From an uncultured Nocardioides sp. (lineage in GTDB: Bacteria; Actinomycetota; Actinomycetes; Propionibacteriales; Nocardioidaceae), in assembly GCF_946885725.1 (NCBI RefSeq), contig NZ_CAMPGZ010000010.1:1-38608 (forward strand): 38,608 bases of DNA, read 5' to 3'. Position numbers and translations under genes: made by a program. This document shows, piece after piece, positions 1 to 7,076 of the stretch; position 1 is the stretch's first letter, and the number at the start of each line of letters is the position of its first letter. The notes beneath the pieces are model-generated. The model was not told the origin of the DNA and did not search any database. It saw only the letters and a program-made list of their open reading frames with translations.

Positions 1-896
1 AGCTCGGCGAGCTCGGCGTCGCTCACCCCGTGCACGAACCGCACGGAGTCGGCGATGCCGAGGCGGTCGACGAGCCGCTCGGTGGGGCCGCCGGGCTTGG
101 GGCGGGCGACGAGGTGAAGCTCGACGTCGCGCTCGGTGCGCAGCTTGGCCACCGCCTCGAGCAGGGTCGCGATCCCCTTCATCGGAGTGTCGGCGCTGGC
201 CATGGCGACGATCCGGCCGGCCACCCGTGGCACGTCGTGCGGCCGGAACACCTCGTCGACGCCGAGCGGGACGACCTGGATCCGGCCCGGGTCCACGCCG
301 AAGTCGGTGGCGATGTCGCGCGCCGAGCTCGACGACACGGTGAGGATCCGCGGCATCGCGCGGGCGACCTTGCCCTGCATGCGCAGGAACCCGTACCAGC
401 GCCGCAGCGCGAGGCGACGGCGCCAGCTCGTCGCGGCGGCGAGGTCGACCCGCCGGTCGAAGGTGATGGGGTGGTGGATGGTCGTGACCAGCGGTACCCC
501 CGTGCGCTGGAGGGCAAGCATCCCGGAGCCCAGCGTCTGGTTGTCGTGCACGACGTCGAAGTCGTCGAGCCGGTCCTTGAGCAGGCGCGCGACCCGCAGG
601 CTGAACGTGCGCGGCTCCGGGAAGCCGGCGGTCCACATCGTCGCGACCTCCAGCAGGTCGATCGCGTCGCGGTACTCCCCCGGCTTCGGCGTACGGAACG
701 GGTCCGGCTCGCGGTACAGGTCGAGGCTCGGCACCTTCGTCAGACGCACGCCGGGGTCGAGCTCGGGATACGGCTGTCCGGAGAACACCTCGACGTCGTG
801 GCCGAGGCCGACGAGCTCGCGGCTGAGGTGGCGCACGTAGACGCCCTGGCCGCCGCAGTGCGGCTTGCTGCGGTAGGACAGCAGGGCAACCCGCAC
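1..896 (-). CDS. GT4-family glycosyltransferase (3' part outside window)
   Basis: The minus strand reads about 298 residues beginning MRVALLSYRSKPHCGGQGVY, a typical N-terminal Rossmann half of a GT-B glycosyltransferase with a glycine-rich GGQG nucleotide-binding turn. The later part has SSSSARDIATDFGVDPGRI and VVPLGVDEVFRP, the usual linker and start of the C-terminal domain of group 1 (GT4) enzymes, which transfer sugars from nucleotide-sugar donors. The GTG start at 896 follows a GGAGGAGG ribosome site closely. The reading frame is still open at base 1, so the C-terminal catalytic part is missing here. No signal peptide is seen, so it should act at the cytoplasmic face. It is divergent from the kstR-type gene and shares that promoter region. 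The acceptor and donor cannot be told from the sequence. Confidence 0.88.
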   Translation of the reverse strand, partial: MRVALLSYRSKPHCGGQGVYVRHLSRELVGLGHDVEVFSGQPYPELDPGVRLTKVPSLDLYREPDPFRTPKPGEYRDAIDLLEVATMWTAGFPEPRTFSLRVARLLKDRLDDFDVVHDNQTLGSGMLALQRTGVPLVTTIHHPITFDRRVDLAAATSWRRRLALRRWYGFLRMQGKVARAMPRILTVSSSSARDIATDFGVDPGRIQVVPLGVDEVFRPHDVPRVAGRIVAMASADTPMKGIATLLEAVAKLRTERDVELHLVARPKPGGPTERLVDRLGIADSVRFVHGVSDAELAE

Positions 897-975
897 TCCG
901 ACCTCCTCCGTGAGTCCTCGACCGACAAGCGCCCGATCGTCCGGTCGTCCGAGGCCGGGGTGGCCCTGCTCGGAC

Positions 976-1011
976 TGAAACGTGTTCCTATGATCGCATC
1001 ACGTGTTGCTA
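976..1011. promoter_or_regulatory. Two KstR-type operator-like sites between the glycosyltransferase and kstR
   Basis: TGAAACGTGTTCCTA (976-990) contains AAC-NN-GTT and fits the published KstR motif TnnAACnnGTTnnA except for the final A. A second, weaker site has the same right half: CGTGTT[C/G]CTA occurs at 981-990 and again at 1002-1011, offset by 21 bp, or two helical turns. Autoregulation of kstR, and possibly control of the divergent glycosyltransferase, is inferred. Confidence 0.6.
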
Positions 1012-1058
1012 GCGTACGGACGGCCCGCCAGTCGGACCGACCTGGAGAGGACCACCCC

Positions 1059-1682
1059 GTGAACAGCCCGTCGCCCGGCGTCAGCTCGCTGACCCACGAC
1101 GACCTCGGCTCCAAGGCACAGCGCGACCGCCACCAGCGCATCCTCGACGCGACCATCGCGCTCGCCTCGCAGGGCGGCTTCGACGCCGTCCAGATGCGCG
1201 CCGTGGCCGACCGGGCCGAGGTGGCCCTCGGGACGCTGTACCGCTACTTCCCGTCGAAGGTCCACCTGCTGGTCTCGGCGCTGGCCCGCGAGTTCGAGCA
1301 GGCCAACGAGAGCTTCGCGCGCAAGCCCCTGCTCGGCGAGACCCGCGCGGAGCGGCTGGTCGCCGTGCTGCACAGCGCGACCAAGTCGCTGCAGCGCGAC
1401 CCGCACCTCACCGAAGCGCTGACGCGGGCGTTCATGTTCGCCGACGCCTCGGTGGGCGACGAGAGCCGCGCGGTCGCCCACCAGGTCACGCGGCTGCTGA
1501 TGCGCGCCCTCGCCGAGCCCGGCCAGGAGATCGACGACCCGACCGACGAGCAGCTCGCGATCGCCAAGGTGGTCAGCGACGTCTGGCTCGCCGGCGTCGT
1601 GCAGTGGGTGACCGGCCGGGCCACGGCCGAGGAGGTCACCACCTCGCTCGACACCACCGTCCGACTCCTGCTCCGCCCGTGA
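1059..1682 (+). CDS. kstR: KstR-type TetR transcriptional regulator
   Basis: A 207-aa TetR repressor. The N-terminal HTH (about residues 28-70) contains QMRAVADRAEVALGTLYRYF followed by PSKVHLLVSALAREFE, nearly identical by eye to mycobacterial KstR, the repressor of cholesterol and steroid catabolism genes whose ligand is a steroid CoA thioester. The C-terminal half also matches (LTEALTRAFMFADAS, SDVWLAGVVQWVTGRA). I chose the GTG at 1059, preceded by GGAGAGG, because the frame upstream is antisense to the glycosyltransferase. Operator-like AAC-NN-GTT sites lie about 50-80 bp upstream. The next gene starts inside the stop codon, so the regulator is probably translated together with a murein-peptide set, which is not a usual KstR partner. 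No steroid catabolic gene is in view. Confidence 0.88.
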   Translation: MNSPSPGVSSLTHDDLGSKAQRDRHQRILDATIALASQGGFDAVQMRAVADRAEVALGTLYRYFPSKVHLLVSALAREFEQANESFARKPLLGETRAERLVAVLHSATKSLQRDPHLTEALTRAFMFADASVGDESRAVAHQVTRLLMRALAEPGQEIDDPTDEQLAIAKVVSDVWLAGVVQWVTGRATAEEVTTSLDTTVRLLLRP

Positions 1683-2524
1683 CCGAGACCATGACCGGGT
1701 TGCGCGCCCGGCTCGACGAGCTCGCCGACGCCCTCATCGCGCGCGGCGGACCGGCCGTCCGTGACGGTGGGCCCGTCGTGTCGGTGTGGCTCGGCGACCT
1801 CGACGGTCGCGTGATCGTCGAGCGCGACGCCGACGTGCCGCACTACGCCGCGAGCACGATGAAGCTGCCACTGCTCGTGGCCGCGCTCCGGCGGCACGAG
1901 AGCGGGGAGCTCGACCTCGACCATCCGGTGCCGGTGCACAACCGGTTCGCGTCGGCGGCCGACGGCTCGGCCTTCTCGCTCGACCGGGCGGACGACCAGG
2001 ACGACGAGACCTGGGCGGCCCTGGGCGAGCAGCGGACGCTCCGTACGCTCGCCGAGCACATGACCGTGAAGTCCGGGAACCTCGCCACCAACCTCGTCCT
2101 GGAGCACGTCGGCGCGGGCGCGGTCGCCGAGGTGCTCTCCGACGCCGGCGCCTCGCCGACCACGGTGCTGACCCGGGGCATCGAGGACGCCGTCGCGCGC
2201 GAGGCGGGGCTGGACAACCTGGTCACCGCCGAGGACCTCGGCCGCGTCCTGTGCCGGGTCCGCCCGAGCGTCGAGGAGGTGCTGGCCCGGCAGGAGCACC
2301 GGGACGGGATCCCGGCCGGGCTGCCGGAGGGGACGTACGTCGCCAACAAGACCGGCTGGGTCGACGGCGTGACGCACGACGTGGCGCTGGTGCGGCCCGA
2401 CGGCCGTCCGGCGTACGTCCTCGTCGTGCTGACGACCGTGGACGTGTCCGAGGACGACGCGCACCGGTGCATCGCCGGCATCAGCCGCGCGGTGTGGGAC
2501 TGCTGGACGGAGATGCACGCATGA
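1679..2524 (+). CDS. Class A beta-lactamase-like serine hydrolase
   Basis: A 281-aa protein with the three penicillin-recognising motifs: SxxK as STMK (S59, K62), S-G-N (132-134) in place of SDN, and K-T-G (224-226). Family members acylate an active-site serine with beta-lactams or D-amino-acid peptides. No signal peptide is visible, so unlike true secreted beta-lactamases this one should be cytoplasmic. Its partners (dipeptide epimerase and NlpC/P60 peptidase) suggest a role on murein peptides rather than resistance; that is inference. The GTG start at 1679 overlaps the kstR stop; an ATG four codons later (1691) is an alternative. The stop overlaps the next ATG (ATGA). Confidence 0.85.
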   Translation: MTETMTGLRARLDELADALIARGGPAVRDGGPVVSVWLGDLDGRVIVERDADVPHYAASTMKLPLLVAALRRHESGELDLDHPVPVHNRFASAADGSAFSLDRADDQDDETWAALGEQRTLRTLAEHMTVKSGNLATNLVLEHVGAGAVAEVLSDAGASPTTVLTRGIEDAVAREAGLDNLVTAEDLGRVLCRVRPSVEEVLARQEHRDGIPAGLPEGTYVANKTGWVDGVTHDVALVRPDGRPAYVLVVLTTVDVSEDDAHRCIAGISRAVWDCWTEMHA

Positions 2525-3597
2525 GCAAGGTCGTCGAGATCGCCACACAGCGGGTCAGCGTGCCGCTGCACACGCCGTTCGTCACCGCGCTCCGCCGGAC
2601 CGAGACGACCGACACCGTGCTGGTGCGGGTCACCGACTCCGACGGCGTGACCGGCTGGGGCGAGGCGCCACAGGTGTGGCAGGTGACGGGCGAGTCGCTC
2701 GCCGGCGCCGAGGCCTGCATCGCCGGACCGCTCGCCGCCGCGGTCGAGGGCACCGACGCCGACGACCTGGCGGCGACCTGTCGCGCTGTCGCGGGGGCGG
2801 TCGCCGGCAACCACGGCGCCAAGGGCGCGGTCGACGTCGCGCTGCACGACCTGACCGCCCGGCGCCGGGGCGTCAGCCTGCCGGTCCTGCTCGGCTCGAC
2901 CACGCTGCGGGTCGCGACCGACGTGACGCTCGCGGCCGGAGACGCCGACGCGCTCGCCGAGACCGCGCGCAAGCGGGTAGGCGAAGGGTTCTCGGTCCTG
3001 AAGATGAAGGTCGGCACCGACGCGGCCACCGACGCCGCCCGGGTGGCCGCCGTGCGCGACGCGGTCGGCCCCGAGGTCGGCATCCGCCTCGACGCCAACC
3101 AGGGCTGGACCCCGCGCGACGCCGTGCGCGTCATCAGCACCCTCGAGGACCTCGGGCTCGAGGTGGAGCTCGTCGAGCAGCCCGTCGCCGCGGCCGACCT
3201 CGAGGGGCTCGCCTGGGTCACCGCCCGCGTGGGGACGCCGGTCATGGCCGACGAGTCGGTCTACGGCCTGCGCGACCTCGTCGAGGTGATCCGGCGCCGC
3301 GCCGCCGACCTGGTCAACGTCAAGCTCGCCAAGTGCGGCGGGCTGACCACCGGACGCACCCTGCTCGAGCTGGCCCGCGCCCACGGCATGGGCACGGCGA
3401 TCGGCTCGATGATGGAGACCCACGTCGGCCTCGGCGCTGCCGCGTCACTGGCCGCCGCCTGCGGCACGACCGTGGTCGCGGACCTCGACGCCGCGTGGTG
3501 GTCCCGCGAGTCGCCGTACGTCGGCGGCATGACGTACGACGGCGCGACCGTCGTGCTCCCGGACGCGCCGGGGCTCGGGATCGGGGGCCTGGCGTGA
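2521..3597 (+). CDS. Dipeptide epimerase (enolase superfamily, L-Ala-D/L-Glu epimerase-like)
   Basis: 358 aa with the muconate-lactonizing/mandelate racemase architecture: N-terminal capping domain, then a barrel. Visible catalytic features are K161-x-K163 (KMKVG), metal ligands D191 (RLDANQG), E219 (VEQP) and D244 (ADES), and the second base K268 (NVKLAKCGG). The paired lysines on opposite barrel strands are the signature of dipeptide epimerases, which convert L-Ala-D-Glu from murein to L-Ala-L-Glu for degradation. The ATG overlaps the stop of the upstream hydrolase and the stop overlaps the GTG of the NlpC/P60 gene, as in a YkfB/YkfC-type murein tripeptide recycling set. Exact dipeptide specificity is not provable from sequence. 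Confidence 0.9.
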   Translation: MSKVVEIATQRVSVPLHTPFVTALRRTETTDTVLVRVTDSDGVTGWGEAPQVWQVTGESLAGAEACIAGPLAAAVEGTDADDLAATCRAVAGAVAGNHGAKGAVDVALHDLTARRRGVSLPVLLGSTTLRVATDVTLAAGDADALAETARKRVGEGFSVLKMKVGTDAATDAARVAAVRDAVGPEVGIRLDANQGWTPRDAVRVISTLEDLGLEVELVEQPVAAADLEGLAWVTARVGTPVMADESVYGLRDLVEVIRRRAADLVNVKLAKCGGLTTGRTLLELARAHGMGTAIGSMMETHVGLGAAASLAAACGTTVVADLDAAWWSRESPYVGGMTYDGATVVLPDAPGLGIGGLA

Positions 3598-4526
3598 GCG
3601 ACCTGCGCGAGGTGAGCGTCCCCGTCGCCACCGTCTGGACGCGTCCCGGCGCGCCGCGTGACCTCGACGAGGCCGCCGTCCGCGACCTGCCCGACATGGC
3701 GGCCTGGGTGGAGGTGCTCGACGCCGAGGGCAACGCCGACCGTCGGCTCGGGCTGCACGGCCGGACGCTCACCCAGCTGCTGGTCGGCGAGCCCGTCGAG
3801 GTGCTGGAGGAGCGGGACGGCTGGGCCCGGGTCGTCGCACCGTGGCAGGACTCCTCGGGCGACGAGCGCGGCTACCCCGGCTGGGTGCGCAGCGCTCACC
3901 TGGGCAACCCGGCCGCGCCCGGCACGGGCGCGGACGTCCGGGTCACCGTGCCGGCGGCCACCGCGGTCCGTGACGACGGTGTCGAGCTCGCCCTGTCCTG
4001 CGGCACCCGGCTGGCGCGGGTCGGGGGCGAGGAGGACGACGTGTGCGTCGCGCTGCCCGGCGGGCACACCGCGCGGCTACGACGCGACGACGTCGCGCTC
4101 GACGACGCGCAGGACCGGCCCGCCTGGACGCCTGAGGCGCTGCTCGCGACCGCCCGCCAGTTCCTCGGCGTGAAGTACCTCTGGGGCGGCACCAGCGGCT
4201 GGGGCCTCGACTGCTCCGGGCTCGTGCACCTCACCCTGCGGGCGCACTCGACGGGGCTCCCCCGCGACGCCTTCGACCAGGTGGCCTCGCGACGGGTGCG
4301 GCCGGTCGCCCTCGACGACGTCGAGCCGGGCGACCTGTACTTCTTCGCCCGGCCGGGCGAGCGGGTCTACCACGTCGGGTTCGTCACGCGACCTGTCGCC
4401 GACGACGGCACCCGGTGGATGCTGCACGCACCCGAGGGCGGGGCGGCCGCCATCGAGGACGCGCCGCTGGCACCCCACCGGGCCGAGACTCTCGTCGCGG
4501 CCGGACGGGTGGAGTGCCCGCGCTGA
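3594..4526 (+). CDS. NlpC/P60 family peptidase with SH3-like domains (YkfC-like)
   Basis: 310 aa. Residues about 1-170 hold bacterial SH3-like segments (LLVGEPVEVLEERDGWARVV; YPGWVRSAHL). The C-terminal part is an NlpC/P60 cysteine peptidase: C207 in GLDCSGLVH, H260 in VYHVGFV and a third polar residue H278 in MLHAPEGG. YkfC-type relatives cut gamma-D-Glu-diamino acid bonds in peptides with a free N-terminal L-Ala. No signal peptide is seen, consistent with a cytoplasmic recycling enzyme that produces L-Ala-D-Glu for the epimerase upstream. The GTG start at 3594 overlaps the epimerase stop (GTGA). An inverted repeat covers the stop codon and that of the convergent hemerythrin gene. Confidence 0.9.
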   Translation: MSDLREVSVPVATVWTRPGAPRDLDEAAVRDLPDMAAWVEVLDAEGNADRRLGLHGRTLTQLLVGEPVEVLEERDGWARVVAPWQDSSGDERGYPGWVRSAHLGNPAAPGTGADVRVTVPAATAVRDDGVELALSCGTRLARVGGEEDDVCVALPGGHTARLRRDDVALDDAQDRPAWTPEALLATARQFLGVKYLWGGTSGWGLDCSGLVHLTLRAHSTGLPRDAFDQVASRRVRPVALDDVEPGDLYFFARPGERVYHVGFVTRPVADDGTRWMLHAPEGGAAAIEDAPLAPHRAETLVAAGRVECPR

Positions 4527-4553
4527 CCCGCGAGTGACCCGGGGGCGGGTCAG
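4523..4553. terminator. Bidirectional hairpin between convergent genes
   Basis: CTGACCCGC (4523-4531) and GCGGGTCAG (4545-4553) form a perfect 9-bp stem with a 13-nt loop. The stem overlaps the stop codons of both the NlpC/P60 gene (plus) and the hemerythrin gene (minus). There is no clear U-tract, as is common for actinobacterial terminators. Confidence 0.55.
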
Positions 4554-5095
4554 TCGTCGTCGAGAAGACCCTCCTTTTCCGCCCGCTTCACGATCTCGCG
4601 GACGTTCTCGACCCGGCCGCAGTCGCTGTCGAGCTGCTCGTTGCGCGCCGTCGCGAACGCCGCCCCGAGCCGCTCCCGCACGCCCGGGTCGACCTCCTCG
4701 CGGGCGGGGTTGAGGATCGTCAGCTCCTCCTCGGTGAGGTGGTGGTTCACCGCGGTCGCCAGCTCCTCGACCAGGTCGTCGAACTCCTCACCCTCGAGGT
4801 CCTCGGCCTCCAGCACCTTGAGCAGCGCCTCGTGCCCCTCGGCGTGCTCCTCCTCGCCGTGCTCGGCCTCGTGGTCGGAGATCGCGTCCTTCTTGCGCAG
4901 CGTCGGATAGACCTCGGCCTCCTCGGCCTCGGCGTGGGCGACGTGCAGCGCGCTGAACGCACGGCGTACGGCGTCCCGGTCGCTGCTCTTGTCGCGCAGG
5001 TCGCGCAGCAGCGCCTCGAAGAGGCGGTGGTCGTCGAGGATCAGGTCGATCACGTCGCCGGATGTCGGCCGGCCCAGGTCGAGGTTGTCGGTCAT
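4550..5095 (-). CDS. Hemerythrin HHE cation-binding domain protein
   Basis: 181 aa, very acidic. It shows the spaced His/Glu pattern of a four-helix hemerythrin bundle: ILDDHRLFEALL (His 23), LHVAHAEAEEAEVYP, EEHAEGHEALL and VNHHLTEEE. Hemerythrin-like proteins bind a di-iron centre and serve O2, NO or redox sensing or iron storage; the specific role is unknown. It is soluble, with no signal peptide. The last 40 residues (NEQLDSDCGRVENV...) are not part of the HHE repeat. The ATG at 5095 is 35 bp downstream of the TerC stop on the same strand, so the two may be co-transcribed. If so, this gene would also fall under the upstream Mn riboswitch. Confidence 0.88.
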   Translation of the reverse strand: MTDNLDLGRPTSGDVIDLILDDHRLFEALLRDLRDKSSDRDAVRRAFSALHVAHAEAEEAEVYPTLRKKDAISDHEAEHGEEEHAEGHEALLKVLEAEDLEGEEFDDLVEELATAVNHHLTEEELTILNPAREEVDPGVRERLGAAFATARNEQLDSDCGRVENVREIVKRAEKEGLLDDD

Positions 5096-5130
5096 GGCCG
5101 TGACCTACCCGCGGGCGCCGCCCGTCATGC

Positions 5131-6177
5131 TCACGTCGTGCGGGACGCCTGGTCCGCCGGCTCGGTGTCGTCGGCTCTGCCCGACGCGGCAGCGGGCTCC
5201 TTCCCACGGCGCTTCGAGACGAGCAGGCTGGCCACCGTGGTGACGGCCAGGATCACGATGATCACGCCCAGCGACAGCAGGGTCGGGATCTCCGGCGCCC
5301 ACTCGATGTGCTGGCCGCCGTTGATGAACGGCAGCTCGTTCTCGTGCATCGCGTGGAAGACCAGCTTGACGCCGATGTAGCCGAGCAGCACCGACAGGCC
5401 GTAGCCGAGGAAGATCAGCCGCTGCAGCAGGCCGCCGATGAGGAAGTACAGCTGGCGCAGACCCATCAGCGCGAAGATGTTCGCGGTCAGCACGAGGTAC
5501 GGCTCGCGGGTCAGGCCGTAGATCGCCGGGATCGAGTCGAGGGCGAACAGCAGGTCGGTCATGCCGAGCGCGAGCATCACGATGAACATCGGGGTGACCA
5601 GGCGCTTGCCGTTCTCCTTCACCCAGATCTTGGCGCCGTGGTAGTCCTTCGTCGCCGGCAGGTTGCGCTCCGCCCAGCGGACGATCCGCGGCTCCTCGTA
5701 GTCGCCGTCCTCGTCGTCCTCGCGGGCCTCCTTGAAGAGCTTGACCGCGGTGTAGATCAGGAACGCACCGAACAGGTAGAAGACCCAGCTGAACTGGTTG
5801 ATCGCAGCGGCGCCGACCGCGATGAACACCGCGCGCAGCACCAGCGCGAGCACGATGCCGACCATCAGTGCGGTCTGCTGGTAGTCCTTCGGGACCGCGA
5901 ACTTCGACAGGATGATGATGAAGATGAACAGGTTGTCGACGGACAGGGAGTACTCCGTCAGCCAGCCGGCGAAGAACTCCGTGCCGTACTGCGCGCCCGT
6001 GAAGACCCACACGCCGATGCCGAACAGGATCGCCAGCCCGACGTACACCGCCAGGTAGCTCGAGACCTCCTTCATCGACGGCTCGTGCGGTCGACGGCCG
6101 ATGATCACGACGTCGAAGATCAGGATCGCCATCGTCACGACGATGGTGGTCCACCAGACCCAGGTGGGAACGTCCAC
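5131..6177 (-). CDS. TerC family integral membrane protein (likely Mn2+ exporter)
   Basis: 348 aa, about nine hydrophobic segments. Family hallmarks are the acidic intramembrane motifs YSLSVDNLFIF and GMTDLLFALDSIPAIYGLT. A cytoplasmic charged loop (REDDEDGDYEEP) lies mid-protein and a basic hydrophilic tail ends it. TerC/Alx/YceF-type proteins are linked to tellurite resistance and, more recently, to manganese efflux. The GTG start at 6177 has a strong GGAGGAG ribosome site 7 nt upstream (6185-6191). The long leader contains a yybP-ykoY riboswitch, the manganese-sensing class that typically controls such genes, which supports an Mn2+ role over tellurite. Confidence 0.93.
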   Translation of the reverse strand: MDVPTWVWWTTIVVTMAILIFDVVIIGRRPHEPSMKEVSSYLAVYVGLAILFGIGVWVFTGAQYGTEFFAGWLTEYSLSVDNLFIFIIILSKFAVPKDYQQTALMVGIVLALVLRAVFIAVGAAAINQFSWVFYLFGAFLIYTAVKLFKEAREDDEDGDYEEPRIVRWAERNLPATKDYHGAKIWVKENGKRLVTPMFIVMLALGMTDLLFALDSIPAIYGLTREPYLVLTANIFALMGLRQLYFLIGGLLQRLIFLGYGLSVLLGYIGVKLVFHAMHENELPFINGGQHIEWAPEIPTLLSLGVIIVILAVTTVASLLVSKRRGKEPAAASGRADDTEPADQASRTT

Positions 6178-6249
6178 GAACTAACTCCTCCGGACAGCGG
6201 TTGCGCGACGGACGACCCACACGGGAAGCCGCCAGGGACAGCGACAATC

Positions 6250-6369
6250 CGGAGGTCTCTTCCGCCCCTTGGCTTTACCCAGATGGGGGCCGACGATGCC
6301 GGGAGCGGCCGGTCGGTGTGGACCGGTGTCCGTGATGACGACGCCGTCGCGAAGGAATACTCCCCTCCG
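6250..6369 (-). promoter_or_regulatory. yybP-ykoY (manganese) riboswitch upstream of terC
   Basis: Read on the minus strand from 6369, the leader begins CGGAGGGGAGTA and ends GAGACCTCCGG. GGGGAGUA near the 5' strand and GAGACC before the 3' P1 strand are the conserved landmarks of the yybP-ykoY class. P1 is a perfect 6-bp pairing, CGGAGG (6369-6364) with CCTCCG (6255-6250). GC-rich helices fill the interior. The 3' P1 strand CCTCCGG is also a perfect 7-bp complement of CCGGAGG (6193-6187) in the terC ribosome site, which suggests translational control. Assignment rests on motif reading, not a covariance search. Confidence 0.82.
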
Positions 6370-6445
6370 CGGGTCAGTCTCTCAGACCGATGGTGAGACG
6401 CGCGAGTCGACCGGCGGGCGAGACGGACCGGCGGGTCCTGCGCCC

Positions 6446-6451
6446 TAGGAT
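6446..6451 (+). promoter_or_regulatory. -10 element, probable leaderless transcript
   Basis: TAGGAT (TANNNT type) lies 7 nt before the GTG at 6459, so transcription would start at or next to the start codon. No Shine-Dalgarno sequence is present. Confidence 0.5.
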
Positions 6452-6458
6452 TCCTCGC

Positions 6459-7022
6459 GTGAGCACGCCTGTTCCCTGGCACGACTTCTCGTCCGACCCG
6501 CGACGGCCCGACAGCGCGCAGCTGCGCGCTGCCGACCGGGACCGCGCGGTCGTGCTGAGCGTGCTGGGCGACGCGTACGCCGACGGGCGGCTGACCAAGG
6601 AGGAGTACGACGAGCGCGCGACTGCCGCGACCCAGGCGCGCACCCTCGGGGAGCTGCCGCCGCTGATCGCCGACCTGGTGCCGATGAACCCGGGCACCAC
6701 CGCCGCCGCGCTCGACCGCAGCACCGCCGAGGCGCTCCGGGTCGAGGCGGTCCGGCACTGGGAGCGCCAGCGCCGCGAGGCCGTCAACGGGCTGCTGTTC
6801 ATCGCGGTCGTCACCGGTGTGATCTGGCTGGTCACCAGCGGCCCCGGCAGCTTCCCGTGGCCGATCTTCCCCATCCTCTTCGTCGGGATGCGGCTGCTCC
6901 AGGTCCAGGTCAACAAGCGCGACATGATCGACAGCCAGCGCGAGAAGCTCGAGCGCAAGCAGCTGAAGCAGCTCGAGAAGCGGCGCCACGAGCACGGCGA
7001 CGACGAGTCAGACCCGCACTGA
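6459..7022 (+). CDS. DUF1707 (SHOCT-like) membrane-anchored protein
   Basis: 187 aa. Residues about 14-72 form a DUF1707 domain (QLRAADRDRAVVLSVLGDAY, DGRLTKEEYDERATAATQAR), a short helical module common near the N-terminus of actinobacterial membrane proteins, of unknown function. Two hydrophobic segments follow (NGLLFIAVVTGVIWLVT; WPIFPILFVGMRLL), then a charged cytoplasmic tail rich in K/E/R. The start is the GTG at 6459, because upstream codons in the frame have no domain similarity and a TAGGAT -10 sits 7 nt ahead. It is divergent from terC and convergent with the lipoprotein gene. A second DUF1707 protein is at 19882-20436. Confidence 0.85.
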   Translation: MSTPVPWHDFSSDPRRPDSAQLRAADRDRAVVLSVLGDAYADGRLTKEEYDERATAATQARTLGELPPLIADLVPMNPGTTAAALDRSTAEALRVEAVRHWERQRREAVNGLLFIAVVTGVIWLVTSGPGSFPWPIFPILFVGMRLLQVQVNKRDMIDSQREKLERKQLKQLEKRRHEHGDDESDPH

Positions 7023-7030
7023 CAGATCGC

Positions 7031-7066
7031 CGAGTCGGCGCACGGGAGGGCAGGCACGCCGACTCG
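7031..7066. terminator. Bidirectional hairpin between convergent genes
   Basis: CGAGTCGGCG (7031-7040) and CGCCGACTCG (7057-7066) are perfect 10-bp inverted repeats with a 16-nt loop, located between the stops of the DUF1707 gene (7022) and the lipoprotein gene (7077). Confidence 0.6.
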
Positions 7067-7076
7067 CGGGTTGGGG

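Noticed and set aside
30..1058. N-terminal extension of the kstR frame to base 30
   Set aside because: It runs antisense through the glycosyltransferase gene and reads as low-complexity shadow; KstR similarity starts after the GTG at 1059.
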